A stretch of 37,200 nt of DNA from Sneathiella sp. GTDB taxonomy: Bacteria > Pseudomonadota > Alphaproteobacteria > Sneathiellales > Sneathiellaceae. Shown here piece by piece: positions 24,819 to 31,555 of the stretch. The position numbers and the translations under genes are program-made. A model generated the notes under the pieces. The model was given only the letters and a program-made list of their open reading frames with translations, was not told where the DNA came from and did no database searches. The DNA lies in the NCBI GenBank assembly GCA_002706985.1, contig PAKP01000024.1, positions 1-37,200 on the forward strand, written 5' to 3'. The stretch's first letter is position 1. Every line of letters starts with the position of its first letter.

Positions 24819-25499
24819 ATGAAAGAAGGACCGGATATCACCCTCTTGGGCTCGCTGATCGGCGATCCGGCGCGGGCCAACATGCTGACCGCGCTGCTCT
24901 CAGGGAAAGCGCTGACGGCGAGCGAGCTTGCGGGCGAAGCGGGCATTTCCGCCCAGACCGCCAGCTCTCATCTTGCGAAAATGCAGTCCGGTGGTCTCCT
25001 CATCCAGCGCAAGCAGGGCCGGCACCGCTATTTCGCCCTCGCCGATGATGATGTCGGCAGCCTGCTGGAGGCGATGATGGGCCTCGCCGCCAAGAAGGGG
25101 CATCTGCGCACCCGGACCGGGCCGAAGGACCCGGCGCTCCGCCGCGCGCGGGTCTGCTACAACCATCTCGCGGGCGATCTCGGCGTGCAGATGATGGACA
25201 GCCTGCTCGCCAAAGGCTTCCTCACGCCGGAGAATGAAGGGCTCGGCCTCACCGAGGACGGCCGCCGCTTTTTCGAGGGCTTCGCAATTGATCTCGCCCC
25301 GCTTGAAAAGCTCCGCCGTCCGCTCTGCAAATCCTGCCTCGACTGGAGCAACCGCCGCAGCCACCTCGCCGGCTCCCTCGGCTCCGCCCTCCTCACCCGC
25401 TTCTACGACCTCGGCTGGGCCCGCCGCGTTGAGAACTCCCGCATCGTGAGCTTCAACACCCCAGGCGAGAAGGAATTTATGCGGATGTTCGCGGTTTGA
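24819..25499 (+). CDS. ArsR-type winged-helix transcriptional regulator
   Basis: A 226-residue regulator. The N-terminal winged helix reads SLIGDPARANMLTALLSGKALTASELAGEAGISAQTASSHLAKMQSGGLLIQRKQGRHRYFALAD, clearly ArsR-like. The C-terminal 120 residues belong to the larger variant of the family: CYNHLAGDLGVQMMDSLLAKGFL, LTEDGRRFF, and CKSCLDWSNRRSHLAGSLGSALLTRFYDLGWARR, ending RIVSFNTPGEKEFMRMFAV. The paired cysteines may bind metal, but this is not established. It probably controls itself and the divergent NIPSNAP gene. The 3' end of this gene is the parent-like version of three degenerate copies found at 26381, 26972 and 27556. Confidence 0.88.
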   Translation: MKEGPDITLLGSLIGDPARANMLTALLSGKALTASELAGEAGISAQTASSHLAKMQSGGLLIQRKQGRHRYFALADDDVGSLLEAMMGLAAKKGHLRTRTGPKDPALRRARVCYNHLAGDLGVQMMDSLLAKGFLTPENEGLGLTEDGRRFFEGFAIDLAPLEKLRRPLCKSCLDWSNRRSHLAGSLGSALLTRFYDLGWARRVENSRIVSFNTPGEKEFMRMFAV

Positions 25500-25514
25500 G
25501 GGCTTTGGCGGAGC

Positions 25515-26309
25515 TCAACTGGTAAAGCGCCCGTTTCCGCCAACCATGGCGATGCCGCATTTCAACGCCGGTTCAAGTCGAAGGCCGCTGGCTTCCACCA
25601 TCTTTCGGGACGGCATGTTCGAGGCGGCGACCAATTCATGAATGCAGTCAGCGTCGAGCCGGGCGAAACACTCGGACACCATTTTCGCATTGACGAATTT
25701 ACCCAAACCCATCCCCCGATGCCTGGGGGAGACGGCAACAAGGCCTCCCCATACCCATTTTTTATAGGGGCTGTACTGATTATAGGGGAAGTAGCTGTGC
25801 GCCGCGGCCGCGATGGTATTGCTCTCGTCCACGATCGCCACAGTAACAACCGGACCTTCCAGCCCCGCCAGTCTTGTTCCGGAAAAGGGCGCAATCCCCT
25901 GCTCCGCCATGAAGGATTGAAGCGCCACCATGTCCGCGCTTTCGGCATCCTTAAATTCCGGACAATAGCGATAGCCAGCGGGCAATCCGGCGGCGAGTAT
26001 GCCGGTTGATGCCGGGACGGCCTCTTCGCGGGTCGCCACGAAGACGTCCCAGAAATCAATTTTACAATTCTTCTCCTGAAGCCGTTGAGCGATTGTCTCC
26101 GTCTCTTCGGACGGGATCAGCCGAAAACCGAACACCCCGTCGCGCTTGAGGATGTCGAACAGCGTGTCCCAGCCCAGCAAGTCCGGGTTATCCGTGCCCA
26201 AAAACCGCCCGGGATCACAGGCGCCAGGCGTGTTTAACATCCAGTCACGGGCCTTTTCTGCGGCCGCCTGCAAGGCCATCTGCTGTTCGGTCCCAAAAAA
26301 TCCCGCCAT
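25515..26309 (-). CDS. GNAT family N-acetyltransferase
   Basis: A 264-residue protein with a C-terminal GNAT domain. VWGGLVAVSPRHRGMGLGKFVNAKMV holds motif A, with the acetyl-CoA loop R-x-x-G-x-G/A realised as RHRGMGLGK. CIHELVAASNMPSRKMVEASGLRL is motif B. The N-terminal 120 residues are not recognised. A strong GGGGAGG site precedes the ATG. Its stop lies 15 bases from the stop of the ArsR gene, tail to tail. The substrate is unknown. It is the first of the genes punctuated by ArsR-type remnants. Confidence 0.8.
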   Translation of the reverse strand: MAGFFGTEQQMALQAAAEKARDWMLNTPGACDPGRFLGTDNPDLLGWDTLFDILKRDGVFGFRLIPSEETETIAQRLQEKNCKIDFWDVFVATREEAVPASTGILAAGLPAGYRYCPEFKDAESADMVALQSFMAEQGIAPFSGTRLAGLEGPVVTVAIVDESNTIAAAAHSYFPYNQYSPYKKWVWGGLVAVSPRHRGMGLGKFVNAKMVSECFARLDADCIHELVAASNMPSRKMVEASGLRLEPALKCGIAMVGGNGRFTS

Positions 26310-26339
26310 CCATCCTCCCCGCTTACCCTGTTATCGGAT

Positions 26340-26345
26340 ATTATA
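26340..26345 (-). promoter_or_regulatory. -10 box of the GNAT gene
   Basis: A perfect TATAAT on the minus strand, about 31 bases upstream of the start codon. The -35 is poor (near TGACTT). It lies between the gene and remnant B, so this gene carries its own promoter. Confidence 0.45.
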
Positions 26346-26380
26346 GAGAGGCAGCGAATGGAAGTCACCTAAAGGCGTTG

Positions 26381-26430
26381 CGCATTAACGGCTTCCGCAT
26401 CGTGAGCTTCAACACCTGTTCGCGGTTTGA
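26381..26430 (+). pseudogene. ArsR-type 3'-end remnant B
   Basis: Reads RINGFRIVSFNT and then runs out of frame. Bases 26396-26416 are identical to the ArsR gene at 25440-25460 (21 bases), and 26417-26430 to its last 14 bases including TGA. The 25 bases between are missing, which shifts the frame. The first 15 bases resemble remnant D (CGCATT-ACGGCT) more than the intact gene. No upstream part of a regulator gene is visible. Confidence 0.8.
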
Positions 26431-26476
26431 CGAGCTTTTAAACTCGGTATAGGGCCCCCGGTGCTGCCCGAGTGAA

Positions 26477-26857
26477 CTAACCCATACGGTGCAGAGCGCA
26501 AATTTTATTGCCCGATGGATCCCGTAGATAGGCAAGATAAAGATTCCCGTTGGCCCCTTCGCGAACTCCGGGAGGGTCCTCGCAAGTAATGCCGCCATTT
26601 GCCAGACCGGCAGCATGCCACCTGTCCGCAGCTTGAGGATCAGATGCCGCAAAACCGATCGTACTGCCGTTACCGTAACAAGCAGGCTCCCCGTCAATAG
26701 GTTTGCTGATCGAGAATACGCCCGTTGGCGTGCGGTAAAAACAGCGGCCTTTAGCGTCAATCACGCCCGGCTTATGCCCGAGTGCGCCAAGGACTGCGTC
26801 GTAAAAGACTTTTGCTGCCTCAACATCGTCCGCGCCAACCATAATATGACTAAACAT
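26477..26857 (-). CDS. VOC family protein (glyoxalase/bleomycin-resistance fold)
   Basis: A 126-residue protein: MFSHIMVGADDVEAAKVFYDAVLGALGHKPG is the typical first beta-alpha unit, and GSTIGFAASDPQAADRWHAAGLANGG, then GANGNLYLAYLRDPSGNKICAL, the second. The usual metal ligands at the N-terminal His and C-terminal Glu/His positions are only partly present, so it may be an enzyme or a binding protein. CAGGAG lies 5 bases before the chosen ATG; a longer version beginning 75 bases upstream has no such site. It is leftward, between remnants B and C. Confidence 0.82.
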   Translation of the reverse strand: MFSHIMVGADDVEAAKVFYDAVLGALGHKPGVIDAKGRCFYRTPTGVFSISKPIDGEPACYGNGSTIGFAASDPQAADRWHAAGLANGGITCEDPPGVREGANGNLYLAYLRDPSGNKICALHRMG

Positions 26858-26903
26858 TCTAACTCCTGATAATGATGTATATGAAAATGGCTGTTCGGCG
26901 GTC

Positions 26904-26932
26904 ATGATATCCTGAGTACGGGGCGAATACAA
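26904..26932 (-). promoter_or_regulatory. Promoter of the VOC gene
   Basis: Minus-strand TTGTAT, 17 bases, TATCAT; transcription would begin about 40 bases before the ATG. It lies wholly between the VOC gene and remnant C. Confidence 0.5.
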
Positions 26933-26971
26933 ACGACAACCCGGCAGACGATATTAAAATCCACCTTATCC

Positions 26972-27103
26972 GCTGGCAGCCTCGGCTCCGCCCTCCTCAC
27001 CCGCTTCTACGATCTCGGCTGGGCCCGCCGCGTTGAGAACTCCCGCATCGTGAGCTTCAACACCCCCGGCGAGAAGGAATTTATGCAGATGTTTGCGGTT
27101 TGA
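26972..27103 (+). pseudogene. ArsR-type 3'-end remnant C
   Basis: 132 bases that align without gaps to the last 132 bases of the ArsR gene (25368-25499) with 7 differences. It encodes the 43 residues AGSLGSALL...MQMFAV and the same TGA. Five of six changed codons are synonymous. Similarity begins abruptly at about 26961-26972 and stops exactly at the stop codon. The next gene's stop codon begins at the very next base. There is no start codon or DNA-binding domain, so this is a fragment. Confidence 0.9.
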
Positions 27104-27499
27104 TCAGTCGTCCTCGGCGACGACCGCATCCGCCTCGATTTCCACCAGCCATTCGGGATTAACAAAACGCGTGACCTGCATGATGGTATCGACGGGCTTG
27201 GCCTCCTTACAGTATTTCGCCCGCACGTCGATCACGGCTTTCCAGTCGTCGATATTGGTCAGAATGACCCGCGTGCGCACCACATCGGCCCAGCCCGACC
27301 CGGCCCGCTGAAGCGCATCGCCGATAATCTCGAAACAACGCTCCGCCTGCTCCGCGGCATTGCCGATGCCGACGGTCTTTCCTTTCGCATCCACCGGCGC
27401 GGTGCCGCCGATCGTGATATAGGGGCCGACCCGCACCGCGCGCGCAAAGCCGACAATTTCCTCCATCGGATTGCCATTCAGAACAAGTGATCGCTTCAT
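27104..27499 (-). CDS. RidA family protein
   Basis: A 131-residue member of the RidA/YjgF/Rid group, many of which hydrolyse reactive enamine/imine intermediates. VGFARAVRVGPYITIGGTAPVDAKGKTVG is the N-terminal half; AEQAERCFEIIGDALQRAGSGWADVVRTRVILTNIDDW contains the conserved arginine in the VRTRVILT segment; FVNPEWLVEIEADAVV is the C-terminal strand with the conserved Glu. AGGAGGGGAG lies about 5 bases before the ATG. Its TGA directly abuts the stop of remnant C. The group assignment within Rid1-7 is not made. Confidence 0.87.
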   Translation of the reverse strand: MKRSLVLNGNPMEEIVGFARAVRVGPYITIGGTAPVDAKGKTVGIGNAAEQAERCFEIIGDALQRAGSGWADVVRTRVILTNIDDWKAVIDVRAKYCKEAKPVDTIMQVTRFVNPEWLVEIEADAVVAEDD

Positions 27500-27555
27500 G
27501 TTGCTCCCCTCCTTTTTGCGGAAGCGTAGCAGATGGGCGCGAAGTTGTCGCGATG

Positions 27556-27639
27556 CGCATTGACGGCTCTCGCATTGCGAGTTTTAATATGAGCGAGAAG
27601 AGGTTCAAACGGATTTTTACTGATTGTAGAGTCAGCTAA
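27556..27639 (+). pseudogene. ArsR-type 3'-end remnant D
   Basis: Reads RIDGSRIASFNMSEKRFKRIFTD, which aligns to RVENSRIVSFNTPGEKEFMRMFAV, the end of the ArsR gene. Here the match is at protein level and the DNA has diverged, so it derives from a paralogue or is older. The TAA at 27637-27639 lies 6 bases before the ATG of the next gene. No complete regulator precedes it. Confidence 0.65.
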
Positions 27640-27645
27640 TTGAAC

Positions 27646-28302
27646 ATGAAACTATACCATTTCATAACTTCACAATATGGCCTTGATGCCATTAAGTATA
27701 AACGATTAAAGATTGCACGTATTAATGAACTAAATGATCCCTTTGAATTCCTGAGTTTGAGCTTATCGAGAGAAGAGCGCAAAATCATAAGGAATTGGAA
27801 AAATAAGATGCATTCTCAGTACGGGCTAATTTGCATGAGTAAAGAATGGCAACATCCTTTGCTTTGGTCTCATTATGCCGAAAGCCATAGAGGCATGTGC
27901 CTTGGATTTGATGTGATTGATGACGGTACCTTCTCGAAGGTTAGATATCTTAGTCGACGGGAAAATCTAAAAGATTTCGGTTATACTTCTATGAATGAAT
28001 TTACAGAAACAGACATGAAAAAACTGCTTTTTAGTAAGTTTAATGTTTGGAGTTATGAGTCTGAATATCGAAGTTTCTGTACTCTTGAAGAAAATGAAGA
28101 AGATAGTAATCTTTATTTTTGTCCGTTCTCAATGCATATGAAGCTTTCTGAAATAATTATTGGCGAGCGATCTAATGTAACCAGAGACCAAGTAGCAAAT
28201 GCATTGGGAAACTACGGAAAAGATATTTTAGCATTTAAAGCACGATGTGCATTTCGAGATTTTAGAATAGTAAGGAACCAAAACAAGTCTGCATGGAAAT
28301 GA
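27646..28302 (+). CDS. DUF2971 domain protein
   Basis: A 218-residue protein of the DUF2971 family: KLYHFITSQYGLDAIKYKRLKIARINELNDPFEFLSLSLS at the start, ICMSKEWQHPLLWSHYAESHRGMCLGFDV in the middle, and the end FKARCAFRDFRIVRNQ. The function of the family is unknown; it is patchily distributed and often in variable regions. The base composition is strongly AT-rich relative to every neighbour, a sign of horizontal origin. An in-frame TTG lies 6 bases before the ATG. It is the only rightward gene in the remnant-punctuated stretch. Confidence 0.82.
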   Translation: MKLYHFITSQYGLDAIKYKRLKIARINELNDPFEFLSLSLSREERKIIRNWKNKMHSQYGLICMSKEWQHPLLWSHYAESHRGMCLGFDVIDDGTFSKVRYLSRRENLKDFGYTSMNEFTETDMKKLLFSKFNVWSYESEYRSFCTLEENEEDSNLYFCPFSMHMKLSEIIIGERSNVTRDQVANALGNYGKDILAFKARCAFRDFRIVRNQNKSAWK

Positions 28303-28309
28303 ATATTTC

Positions 28310-28338
28310 TTGCATTCCACGCAATATTTTGATATAAT
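28310..28338 (+). promoter_or_regulatory. Strong promoter facing a non-coding segment
   Basis: TTGCAT, 17 bases, TATAAT (perfect -10). It points rightward, but no rightward gene follows; the next gene is convergent. The start of transcription would be near 28345. Confidence 0.65.
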
Positions 28339-28344
28339 TACGCC

Positions 28345-28570
28345 TTCACGTTGCAGGAAGGGATTTTCTGCGGGGCGTGTTACAGGGGCGGCTACCCCTT
28401 CAGCCAGATTCCATATATATGCGAAATAAGGATACCCGTTGATCTTGCAGCGCGCGCGTTTGCGGCGTCTGTTACGGGAATTTGCGGTCCGGTAAGCCGG
28501 GCGGCGCTGTCCGGGGCAAGGTCGAGCCCCTTAAAAGCGGGGAGCGGCGAGCCTGCCATTGCGTGCAGCT
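28345..28570 (+). ncRNA. Candidate non-coding RNA
   Basis: A GC-rich, ORF-poor segment downstream of the promoter. Its ends can pair: CACG-TT-GCAGG (28347-28357) against CCTGC-CATTG-CGTG (28552-28565). Inside lie several hairpins, for example CCCGT/ACGGG (28434-28438 with 28474-28478) and GGGGC/GCCCC (28512-28516 with 28525-28529). A GC-rich rod closed by its own ends is compatible with a 6S-like or other housekeeping RNA, but I could not match any family, and no terminator with a T-tract is visible at the 3' end. The reading frames across it lack a ribosome site and a plausible protein. Confidence 0.4.
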
Positions 28571-28585
28571 TGCCAGAGTCCTCCT

Positions 28586-29356
28586 TCAGAGGCAGCGTTT
28601 CAGGATGGCCCCGGAAGTATCGGCGGAGAATTCGCCGAGACGGCTCATGGTGCCGATTATCTGCATACGATCCGCAGAAATCAGGTCCATCATACGGATA
28701 GAGCCGTCAATCTGGACCAGGCCGTAGCGCTGGCCGGTCTGCCAGACGGACGTCAGCGGTGTGCGGGCATCTCCCTCCACATTGTGCGACAGATCCTGCG
28801 CGCCGAGGACAATTGCCCCTCCGTCTGTATTGCAAGCCGTGCTCCAGGGTCCGCGAAGGCGGAGGGGCACGGTATCATAGTCCCGCACACGCCCGTACGG
28901 GACATTGATGACCTCACTGAAGCGTGCACGCAAATTGACGGGCTTGACAATGGGAGCGATCGGGGTCGGTCGTTTGTTTAACGCCAGCCCCGGTCCTTTC
29001 CCGTCATCCGCCATCGAGGCATAGGGAGTGACAAGACTGTAGACAGTCAGAAAGAGCGCCAGCATCACACCGCCGAGGGCCATGCTGCCGAGGGCGAACT
29101 TGGTGTTCTTGAACAGGCGGGACTCTCGTATGCGCGGGGTCTCGCGGATATCCACGCGGTGATAGACATTGCGGTCCTTCTCGGGCGAGAAATAGCCACC
29201 GAGGATGCGGACGCGCGCGGCGCCCCATTCGCCGATCAGCCTGCGCGAAATCTCCTGCGCGGGATTTTCGTCGTCATAGCGGTCGAAACTGCGCCATTTC
29301 GTATCGAAAAGCGTCTGCACGACGTAATGCGAGAAATGCTGGTTGGCCGGTGTCAT
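28586..29356 (-). CDS. Single-pass membrane protein of unknown function
   Basis: A 256-residue protein not recognised. Residues 1-85 are hydrophilic and presumably cytoplasmic, with HYVVQTLFDTKWRSFDRYDDENPAQEISRRLIGEWGAARVRILGGYF and many Arg. One membrane segment lies at residues 86-109 (KFALGSMALGGVMLALFLTVYSLV). The C-terminal 145 residues would be outside and include NVPYGRVRDYDTVPLRLRGPWSTACNTDGGAIVLGA and RMMDLISADRMQIIGTMSRLGEFSADTSGAILKRCL. AGGATA directly precedes the ATG and lies within a leader hairpin. Length and layout suggest a periplasmic sensor or structural protein; no domain supports either. Confidence 0.7.
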   Translation of the reverse strand: MTPANQHFSHYVVQTLFDTKWRSFDRYDDENPAQEISRRLIGEWGAARVRILGGYFSPEKDRNVYHRVDIRETPRIRESRLFKNTKFALGSMALGGVMLALFLTVYSLVTPYASMADDGKGPGLALNKRPTPIAPIVKPVNLRARFSEVINVPYGRVRDYDTVPLRLRGPWSTACNTDGGAIVLGAQDLSHNVEGDARTPLTSVWQTGQRYGLVQIDGSIRMMDLISADRMQIIGTMSRLGEFSADTSGAILKRCL

Positions 29357-29413
29357 TATCCTGTCTCGGGGCTCGCCAATATGGTTCGCGCCCGAGATTA
29401 CGAAAACAGGATA
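29357..29413 (-). promoter_or_regulatory. Leader hairpin sequestering the ribosome site
   Basis: In the minus-strand leader, TATCCTGT (29413-29406) pairs perfectly with ACAGGATA (29364-29357), which contains the AGGA ribosome site and touches the ATG. CTCGGG (29396-29391) pairs with CCCGAG (29370-29365). The two helices stack into about 14 bp, with a 9-base bulge on the 5' side and a 20-base loop. When folded, the start region would be closed. Confidence 0.6.
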
Positions 29414-29454
29414 AATAAACCGTTAATTTCGCACGATTTTTTAGGGCGCGCGCC

Positions 29455-31551
29455 TTACGTTACCGCGACGACGTCACCATCCTCATGCATGACGATCACC
29501 GGCTCCATACTCTCGAAGACATCGTCGTCGAGGTGGCAGAGAATCCTGTGGCCGTCCTGAAACTCCTTGAGTGGTGGCAGTTCGGTCTCGCAGATGCTGC
29601 CGATCTTGCGCGGACAGCGGGTCTGGAACGGGCAGCCCGGCGGCGGATTGACCGCCGAGGGGATATCCCCCTCCAGGATGATCTGCTTCTGCTCGACCGA
29701 GGTGTCGGCAATCGGCACGGCGGACAGGAGCGCCTCCGTATAGGGATGATAGGGCGGCGAGAACACCTCGTCCGTCGTCCCCTGCTCCACGATATGGCCA
29801 AGATACATAACCACAACGCGATCAGAGAGATAGCGGACAACGCTCAGGTCATGGCTGATGAACAGCAGCGTTGAGCGCAGCTCATTCTGGATTTCCGTGA
29901 GCAGCCCCGTCACCGCCGCCTGAACCGAGACGTCAAGGGCCGAGACCGGCTCATCCGCGACCACCACCGCCGGATTGCCGGCAAAGGCGCGGGCGATGCC
30001 GATGCGCTGTTTCTGGCCGCCGGAAAGCTGGCGCGGTCGCCGGTGGGCGAAGTCGCGCGGCAGTTTTACCAGATCGAGCAGGTCATTGACCTTGGCGCGA
30101 ACCTTGTCCGGGTCCTTCTCGACGCCGAATTTACGGATCACGCGGGCAATCTGGCTGCCGACGGAATGAGATGGATTGAGAGTGTCGAACGGGTTCTGGA
30201 ACACCATCTGAAGATGACCCACCGTCTGCGCCTTGCGCTTCTGCACGGTGACGTTGGCGAGGTCCTCCCCGTTCAGGATCACCTCCCCGGCTGTCGCTTC
30301 CTCCAGCCCCATAAGGACCTTGGCGAAGGTCGACTTGCCACAGCCGGATTCCCCGACAATGGCGACGGTTTCCGCCTCGCGCGCATCGAAGTTGATATCC
30401 TCGTTCGCCTTCACAGTCTTCACCGCGTCGCCGCGGATCATGGCAATGACGGAGCTCGACTTGATCTCGTAATATTTCTTCATATTCCGGACCTTGAGCA
30501 CGACCTTGCCCGATTTCACGGACTTGACCGACACCGCCTCATGATCGCCTTCGGCCCAGTCGATCTCCTCGAACCGGGCGCACCGCACGGTATGGGCCTC
30601 CTCATTCGGGACGGGCCGCATGGGAACTTTATCGGTATTACAGACGCCATCGGTGAAGAAGGCACAGCGCGGTCCGAAAAAACAGCCCTTGGGACGCTGA
30701 TGCGGCAGCGGCAGCTGGCCCGGAATGGGCACCAGCGGTCGTTCGTTCTTGTCGGCGCCGGGCAGCGGGATCGAGGCGAACAGGCCGCTCGTATAGGGGT
30801 GCTTCATGTCGTCGAAGACCTCATGCACAGTCCCGTCTTCCACCGCCTCGCCGGAATACATCACCGTCACCCGGTCACAGGTATCGAGGATAAGCCCGAG
30901 GTTATGGGAGATATAGATCATCGCCGTGCCGAATTCGGCCGAAATTTCCTTCACCAGCTCGACAATGCCGCGTTCCACCGTCACATCGAGGGCGGTTGTC
31001 GGCTCGTCCAGCAGCAGGAGATCTGGCTTCGAGAGCAGCGCCATGGCGATGACCACGCGCTGCTGCTGACCGCCGGAAATCTGATGCGGATAGCTGTCCA
31101 TGATCCGTTTCGGATCGGGCAGCTTCACCGCCTCCAGAAGGGCCAGGGCGCGTTCCTTGGCTTCCGCCACGGTCACATCCTCATGAAAGAGCGGCACTTC
31201 GGCGAGCTGGTCGCCGATCTTCATGGACGGGTTGAGGGAGGCCATCGGCTCCTGATAGATCATCGCAATCTTCGAGCCGCGGAGCGCCCGCAGCTCATCC
31301 TCCGACATGGTGCGCATATCGCGGCCATGGAAGAAGATTTCCCCGCTCTTGATATAGCCGTTGGAGCCGAGATACTGCATGATAGCGAGCGCGACCGTGG
31401 ACTTGCCGCAGCCGCTCTCCCCGACGATGCCGACGCCCTGCCCCGGCATCACCTTCATGTTAAAGTCGATGACCGCCGGGATTTCTCCGCCGCGCGTATC
31501 GTAGGAGATGCAGAGATTGCGGCATTCCAGAATAGGTGTCTGTTCTTCCAT
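29455..31551 (-). CDS. Peptide-type ABC importer, fused double ATPase
   Basis: A 698-residue protein with two complete ATPase halves of the Dpp/Opp/Gsi type in one chain. Half 1: VGESGCGKST, ISGGQQQRVVIAMAL, LLLDEPTTALDV; half 2: VGESGCGKST, LSGGQKQRIGIARAF, VADEPVSALDV. Each half is followed by an oligopeptide-transporter C-terminal segment with four cysteines: GCFFGPRCAFFTDGVC...RC, and GCPFQTRCPRKIGSIC...LC. In related ATPases such clusters have been linked to Fe-S or metal binding. It hydrolyses ATP for the two permeases encoded just upstream. The fusion means one polypeptide provides both nucleotide-binding sites. It is the last gene of a four-gene leftward operon. Confidence 0.95.
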   Translation of the reverse strand: MEEQTPILECRNLCISYDTRGGEIPAVIDFNMKVMPGQGVGIVGESGCGKSTVALAIMQYLGSNGYIKSGEIFFHGRDMRTMSEDELRALRGSKIAMIYQEPMASLNPSMKIGDQLAEVPLFHEDVTVAEAKERALALLEAVKLPDPKRIMDSYPHQISGGQQQRVVIAMALLSKPDLLLLDEPTTALDVTVERGIVELVKEISAEFGTAMIYISHNLGLILDTCDRVTVMYSGEAVEDGTVHEVFDDMKHPYTSGLFASIPLPGADKNERPLVPIPGQLPLPHQRPKGCFFGPRCAFFTDGVCNTDKVPMRPVPNEEAHTVRCARFEEIDWAEGDHEAVSVKSVKSGKVVLKVRNMKKYYEIKSSSVIAMIRGDAVKTVKANEDINFDAREAETVAIVGESGCGKSTFAKVLMGLEEATAGEVILNGEDLANVTVQKRKAQTVGHLQMVFQNPFDTLNPSHSVGSQIARVIRKFGVEKDPDKVRAKVNDLLDLVKLPRDFAHRRPRQLSGGQKQRIGIARAFAGNPAVVVADEPVSALDVSVQAAVTGLLTEIQNELRSTLLFISHDLSVVRYLSDRVVVMYLGHIVEQGTTDEVFSPPYHPYTEALLSAVPIADTSVEQKQIILEGDIPSAVNPPPGCPFQTRCPRKIGSICETELPPLKEFQDGHRILCHLDDDVFESMEPVIVMHEDGDVVAVT

Positions 31552-31555
31552 AATC

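Noticed and set aside
25503..25535. tRNA-like D-arm sequence (GGAGCTCAACTGGT followed by AAAGCGCC) just after the ArsR stop, suggesting an attachment site
   Set aside because: No anticodon arm, T-arm or acceptor stem follows, the D-stem has a mismatch, and most of the bases are the end of the GNAT coding sequence on the other strand.
28470..28590. Resemblance to a cobalamin riboswitch (ACGGGAA, then GGT..AAGCC, GCTG, GGCGAGC, GCCA)
   Set aside because: The near-invariant CCCGCAACTGT and GCCACTG elements are absent and no rightward cobalamin gene follows.
28351..28701. A 116-codon rightward frame over the candidate RNA
   Set aside because: TTG start without ribosome site, unlikely residue composition, and overlap with the 3' end of a convergent gene.
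29440..29460. GGCGCGCGCC palindrome after the importer operon as a terminator
   Set aside because: On the minus strand it is followed by A-rich, not T-rich, sequence, so it does not fit an intrinsic terminator for the operon.
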